DNA of 64,000 bases from Geosporobacter subterraneus DSM 17957. GTDB taxonomy: Bacteria; Bacillota; Clostridia; Peptostreptococcales; Thermotaleaceae. The notes below the pieces were generated by a model. It did no database searches, was not told where the DNA came from, and saw only the letters and a program-made list of their open reading frames with translations. Below, piece by piece: positions 59,951 to 64,000 of this stretch. Location of the stretch: assembly GCF_900142145.1 (NCBI RefSeq), contig NZ_FQZV01000010.1, forward strand, positions 30,412-94,411, written 5' to 3'. Numbering within the stretch: the stretch's first letter is position 1; the number at the start of each line of letters is the position of its first letter. Both the position numbers and the translations under genes were made by a program.

Positions 59951-62140
59951 CTATTTTAACTTCAATTTTGCCAATGCTTCGGCCAGTGCCGTATTGATCG
60001 GCTCTTCCTGTGCTTTTTTCTGCTGGTTCAGATACTTAGACACATCCTTCTTGGACACCTTGCTGCTGTCCTGCTTTTTCCGTTCCTGGAAGGCCGAAAG
60101 CTTTTCTCGATGACCACAGGGGCAGACAAATATCTGGCCTTCCCCTTCTCCCCGCAGCTCCAGCTTTTTATGGCAGTTTGGACACCGGGCATTGGTAACG
60201 GTGGCAAGACGCTTTCGATGTCCGCATTCCCGATCCTGGCAAACCAGCATCTTCCCTTTTTTTCCCTTTACCTCCAGCATGTACTTGCCGCACTCCGGGC
60301 ACTTTGTCTTGGTAAGATTGTCGTGGCGGAAGTTTTCTTCACTGCTTTTGATCTCCTGTACCACTTCCTTGGCATAACCTCTCATCTCCTGAAGGAAATG
60401 ATCCTTCTTCAGAGCCCCTTTCGCTATGGAACCTAATTTCTGCTCCCATTGGGCCGTCAAGGCTGGGGATTTAAGATCCTCCGGTACCAGCTCTAATAGC
60501 TGTTTGCCCTTAGAGGTGATCCAGATATCCTTACCCCGTTTTTCAATCAAAAAGCTATTAAACAGCTTTTCAATAATATCCGCCCGGGTGGCCACAGTGC
60601 CTAGGCCGCCGGTTTCGCCGATGGTTTTAATCAATTCTTTATCCTCTCCTGCCATATATTTTACCGGGTTTTCCATAGCGGAAAGCAAGGTTCCCTCATT
60701 GAAGGGGGCTGGGGGCTTGGTCTGTCCCTTTGTCTGTGCAAGGTTCGTAATATGGAGCTGATCACCCTGGTTTACAACAGGCAGAAGCTGTTCTGCAATC
60801 TCCTCTTTTTGCTCCTCTTCCTCAAACTGATTTCCATAGACTTCCTTCCAGCCCTGGGCAATCACCCTTTTCCCTTTTGCAATAAACCGTTCTTCACCGA
60901 TTGCAGCCCTAACCGTGGTTTGTTCATATTCAAAGGGTGGGTAAAGCACAGCCAAAAATCGTTTTACAACTAGATCATATATCTTTCTCTCCTGATCATT
61001 CAAATCTCCCAGAAATGATGGCTGTTCCGTGGGAATGATGGCATGATGATCGGAAACCTTACTATCATCAACGAAGCCTTTGTTAACCTTTATTGGCTGT
61101 CTTAAGAGCTTTCCCCCTATCGCTGCATAGGGTCCCACACTGCAGCCCTTGATCCTGTCTTTTAAGGTGTCTACGATATCTGATGAAAGATATCTAGAGT
61201 CTGTCCTCGGATAGGTCAAAAGCTTATGGTGCTCATAGAGTTTTTGCATAATAGAAAGGGTTTCCTTGGCTGAGTAGCCGAAGATCCGATTGGCATCTCT
61301 TTGAAGCTCCGTCAGATCATAAAGCTGTGGGGCATAGCTTTTCTTATGAACCTTATCCACCTCAGCCACCCGAGCATCTTTTCCCCTTAGTGACGTTAGT
61401 ATTCTATCTACCTTTTCCTTATCAAAGCTCTTGATGTCCTTTGACTGCCTATCCTGCCAGATCAGCTTCAGCTTCCCCGCATCTGCAGTAATACCATAAA
61501 AGACCTTTGGTTGGAAATTCTGAATCTCCTGTTCCCGCTTCCCAATGATGGCTAAGGTAGGTGTCTGTACTCTGCCGCAGGACAACTGAGCATTATATTT
61601 GCAGGTCAAGGCTCTGGTTGCATTAATGCCTACCAGCCAATCAGCCTCTGCCCGGGCTACTGCTGAAGCATAGAGATTCTCATATTCTTTTCCCTTTCTC
61701 AGTTTTTGAAAGCCTTCCCGGATAGCCTTGTCGGTAACAGAGGAAATCCAAAGCCTTTTAATGGGCTTCTTAATCTGTGCTTTTTCGATGATCCATCGGG
61801 CTACCAGCTCTCCCTCCCGCCCTGCATCGGTAGCGATGACGATTTCATGGACATCCTTTCTGCTCATTTGCTCCTTAACGATATGATACTGCTTACCGCT
61901 CTCCTTAATCACCACAAGCTTCAGATGCTGGGGCAGCATAGGCAGATCTTCTATTTTCCAGGCAGCATACTTTTGATCATAGACCTCCGGATCTGCCAGG
62001 GTTACCAAATGTCCCAATGCCCAGGTAACAATGTACTTTTCTCCCTCAAAATACCCGTTTCCCTTCTTTGTACAATTTAAAACTCTGGCGATATCCCTTC
62101 CAACAGAAGGTTTTTCTGCCAGCACCACAATTTTACTCAT
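59951..62140 (-). CDS. topB: DNA topoisomerase III (type IA)
   Basis: 729 residues. TOPRIM start VVLAEKPSVGRDIARVLNC (residues 5-23) with EIVIATDAGREGELVARWII, then active-site Tyr in LLTYPRTDSRYLSSDIV (about 310) and the type IA domains 2-4. The C-terminus has two zinc-ribbon-like segments (KCPECGKYMLEVKGKKGKM, CPNCHKKLELRGEGEG) and a basic tail. Such TopB forms occur on chromosomes and on mobile elements; a UbiA gene lies 14 bp upstream and no transfer genes are nearby. It decatenates DNA. Confidence 0.96.
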   Translation of the reverse strand: MSKIVVLAEKPSVGRDIARVLNCTKKGNGYFEGEKYIVTWALGHLVTLADPEVYDQKYAAWKIEDLPMLPQHLKLVVIKESGKQYHIVKEQMSRKDVHEIVIATDAGREGELVARWIIEKAQIKKPIKRLWISSVTDKAIREGFQKLRKGKEYENLYASAVARAEADWLVGINATRALTCKYNAQLSCGRVQTPTLAIIGKREQEIQNFQPKVFYGITADAGKLKLIWQDRQSKDIKSFDKEKVDRILTSLRGKDARVAEVDKVHKKSYAPQLYDLTELQRDANRIFGYSAKETLSIMQKLYEHHKLLTYPRTDSRYLSSDIVDTLKDRIKGCSVGPYAAIGGKLLRQPIKVNKGFVDDSKVSDHHAIIPTEQPSFLGDLNDQERKIYDLVVKRFLAVLYPPFEYEQTTVRAAIGEERFIAKGKRVIAQGWKEVYGNQFEEEEQKEEIAEQLLPVVNQGDQLHITNLAQTKGQTKPPAPFNEGTLLSAMENPVKYMAGEDKELIKTIGETGGLGTVATRADIIEKLFNSFLIEKRGKDIWITSKGKQLLELVPEDLKSPALTAQWEQKLGSIAKGALKKDHFLQEMRGYAKEVVQEIKSSEENFRHDNLTKTKCPECGKYMLEVKGKKGKMLVCQDRECGHRKRLATVTNARCPNCHKKLELRGEGEGQIFVCPCGHREKLSAFQERKKQDSSKVSKKDVSKYLNQQKKAQEEPINTALAEALAKLKLK

Positions 62141-62154
62141 ATTAACAATCCCTT

Positions 62155-63117
62155 CTAATGGACTAGAAAAAAGTTGATCAATAAAGCAGTCCCAATGGCA
62201 AAAATTCTACTCACATTGATGAGGATAAAATTCTTTACAGATAATGCAAAAGTATCCTTTTTTGTCTGGGTCTCATCAAAGATCTTTAGATTCTTTCTGA
62301 CAGGCATCAATGTTAGCAGCATCAATAGAGAAATGACCGGTTCTACTCCTACCACCAGCAGCAGCAGGATATCTATATAGGTAATATAGTACAGGGCCTT
62401 GAATAACTTCAGTGCTTTTTCCTTCCCTATATAGATCGGCAGCGTATACCGCTTATTCTCCATATCATCTTCTATATCACAAATATTATTGGCCAGCATG
62501 ATATTGGCAATCCCCATGATTGCAGGCACTGAAATAAGGAAGAGATATACTAGTTCAATGATATTCATCTCCAGACGCAGCATCCCATTGCTGTAAAATA
62601 ACGTGATGATGTTCTGATCATAGATATGAATGTAGGTAGAAACAAATACGATGACAAAGCCCATGAAAAGCCCGGAAAAAATTTCTCCTAGAGGCATCCT
62701 GGATATGGGTACCGGCCCAAAGGAATACAGTATGCCCACCATAAAGGAGACCACCCCTAACAGCAGTACCACTATATTGGTATTTAAGTATAACAGAAAA
62801 CCCATAATGACGGCAATAGCTAACAAAATGCCAATGACCCCTATAACGGTGGATTCCTTCAGCTTGTATTTTACGATGGCATTATGGCTTTCATAGTTAA
62901 ATCCATAGGTTTTAATGGCTTTCTTATAGTCCATATAATTGTTGATTGCCGTGGTAACCATATCGAAGGCCAGTAAGGAAATAAACATCAATAGAAAGTT
63001 CTTCCCGTTAAACTGCTGAAACCGATATAATGCGTACAAGCTTCCCAGAGAAAATGGAATCATGCTGGCAGCCTTTGTTTGAATCTCTACTAATTTTAAA
63101 AAGCTATTGAGTGACAT
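62155..63117 (-). CDS. UbiA-family prenyltransferase (MenA-like)
   Basis: 320 residues with about eight to nine membrane helices. The two Asp-rich motifs of UbiA enzymes are seen: TTAINNYMDYKKAIK (about residues 55-69) and IMLANNICDIEDDMENKRY (about 206-224). The neighbour topB gives no pathway clue. By pattern it is closest to MenA (1,4-dihydroxy-2-naphthoate prenyl transfer), but the substrate is not shown. The ATG follows AAAGGAGG. No other menaquinone genes are in the window. Confidence 0.88.
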   Translation of the reverse strand: MSLNSFLKLVEIQTKAASMIPFSLGSLYALYRFQQFNGKNFLLMFISLLAFDMVTTAINNYMDYKKAIKTYGFNYESHNAIVKYKLKESTVIGVIGILLAIAVIMGFLLYLNTNIVVLLLGVVSFMVGILYSFGPVPISRMPLGEIFSGLFMGFVIVFVSTYIHIYDQNIITLFYSNGMLRLEMNIIELVYLFLISVPAIMGIANIMLANNICDIEDDMENKRYTLPIYIGKEKALKLFKALYYITYIDILLLLVVGVEPVISLLMLLTLMPVRKNLKIFDETQTKKDTFALSVKNFILINVSRIFAIGTALLINFFLVH

Positions 63118-63193
63118 TCATAAGTCCTCCTTTTGTTTGCGATTGCATTATCCATTAGTCTATTTAATATTTATCACAACAGAATCATTATTG

Positions 63194-63682
63194 TCAACCG
63201 ATGGGCGTCACAGCCTGCCCCCTAGATCCATGCTTTTCTCCTGACCAGTCTTCTCTATCCTCAACTTCCACTCCTGCCATCCGCATGAGATAAAGAGCGT
63301 TGCGTGTAGTGGATATACTCGGCCGCAGCTTATAATCAAAGTAGATTTGATTGTCCTTGTAATGCTCCTGAAAATGATAGTTTTTTACTGCTCCATGACT
63401 CTCCCTTTCTAATTCACCCAATTCCAGATCATGCGTAGAGACTAACCCAATGGCTCCATTATCGTAAAGCTGCCGGATTAACAGCTTAGCACCCATGTGG
63501 CGATCATGGGAATTGGTGCCTTTAAAGATTTCATCCAGTAGGAAAAGTACTTGTCCTTCCGTTTTTGTAGCTTCAACGATCCTTTTAATTCCCAGCAGTT
63601 CTCCGTAGAAGGAAGAAATACTTTTTTCCAGATTATCACTGATTCTCATAACCGTATAAATTTTGAAAATAGAGCATTCCAC
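63194..63682 (-). pseudogene. MutS-like ATPase gene fragment, N-terminus lost to an IS insertion
   Basis: 162 codons matching the C-terminal end of a MutS-family ATPase: IYTVMRISDNLEKSISSFYG, LFLLDEIFKGTNSHDRHMGA (Walker B, with N-SHDR switch) and GLVSTHDLELGELERE. The P loop and everything before it are missing. The homology starts near codon 8, and DNA upstream (63683-63855) is unrelated, followed by a transposase end. So the IS or a deletion cut the gene at about 63670-63685. Not a working ATPase. Confidence 0.75.
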
Positions 63683-63855
63683 CTGAATTATTCATGAAGA
63701 TCTAAAAAATGAATTTAGACCCTCAAAATTGAGTTTTATCAGTTTTAAAAATCTATATAAAGGAAAAAGTTCCTAAAAAAGGGTAGACTTATCCCGTAAT
63801 AGTTGTTTTTGGGTTATTTTTCCCGTTTTGAAATTGCCAAGGTTCACTGTTTTTG

Positions 63856-64000
63856 CTATTCAAACTTTGGGAGTCGCCTTATGTTTTCAAAGGTTTCGTA
63901 GAATTCCTCTTTATATGGGCAGCTGCTACAAAGTTTGAATGTAATATATCTTGCTGATCGGATTATCTTTGATGCAATCTTGATCAACTTTAAGCGGATG
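63856..64000 (-). mobile_element. C-terminal end of a DDE transposase (IS1380-like), partial at window edge
   Basis: The reverse strand reads IRLKLIKIASKIIRSARYIT, then FKLCSSCPYKEEFYETFENI and RRLPKFE before TAG. This basic C-terminus, with the ARYITFKLCSSCPYKEEF pattern, is typical of IS1380-type transposases; the family name is less certain than the transposase call. The element's end should lie between 63856 and about 63685, next to the broken MutS-like gene. Confidence 0.65.

Noticed and set aside
1..64000. CRISPR arrays, tRNA, rRNA and prophage genes
   Set aside because: No regularly spaced repeats, tRNA-like T-loops with acceptor pairing, rRNA stretches or phage structural genes were seen on either strand.

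Overview
The window looks like the chromosome of a low-GC, anaerobic, spore-former-type Firmicute (Clostridia, most like the Alkaliphilus/Natronincola group). This is inferred from A+T-rich intergenic DNA, strong GGAGG ribosome sites with frequent TTG/GTG starts, a T-box, a class-II cobalamin riboswitch, Feo iron uptake, sodium-coupled carriers (SSS symporter, NhaC antiporter), and glnS plus cobT. No rRNA, tRNA, CRISPR array or prophage was seen.

Layout. 1-10 kb: the end of a succinate-semialdehyde-type aldehyde dehydrogenase, a ferritin-like protein, an SSS symporter beside the wreck of a second one, a cupin, an IS transposase remnant, a small signalling group (HD-GYP, Fur-like regulator, diguanylate cyclase) and the feoA-feoA-feoB-Cys-rich-protein iron operon with Fur boxes. 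11-21 kb: an ABC exporter, a cysteine-desulfurase-like enzyme with a DsrE-like protein, a gnd-zwf-cyclase-VTT operon and uppP. 21-24 kb: an isolated transcription unit (promoter, T-box, 63-residue peptide, terminator), a short UvrC-like protein, ThpR and a DUF4342 protein. 24.7-35 kb: a two-component system, glnS, riboswitch-controlled cobT, a double-SBP GGDEF receptor and a lytic transglycosylase. 35-42 kb: MsrA, NhaC, a DUF3298-like protein and a heterodimeric ABC exporter. 42-51 kb: a TetR-linked catabolic operon (KAS III-like enzyme, LIV-type ABC importer, CoA-transferase, alpha/beta hydrolase). 51-64 kb: an MBL-fold hydrolase, ABC-F and MFS resistance-type genes, a MutS2-like protein lacking Smr, an M24 peptidase, topB, a UbiA prenyltransferase, and a MutS-like gene cut by an insertion sequence at the right edge.

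Most interesting: (1) a near-consensus promoter and an apparently Ile-specific T-box drive only one short peptide that contains no isoleucine and ends in a doubled Cys-Trp-Asp motif, a candidate for an undescribed peptide system. (2) A ~150-bp element of five nested hairpins occurs twice with compensatory stem changes and a terminator-like end, suggesting a structured RNA or an RNA-bearing mobile element. (3) A promoter-leader peptide-structured RNA-terminator array precedes the MutS2-like gene. (4) The KAS III/LIV/CoA-transferase operon has a perfect 16-bp palindrome just after its -10 box. Gene families were recognised by eye from translations; no database search was run.
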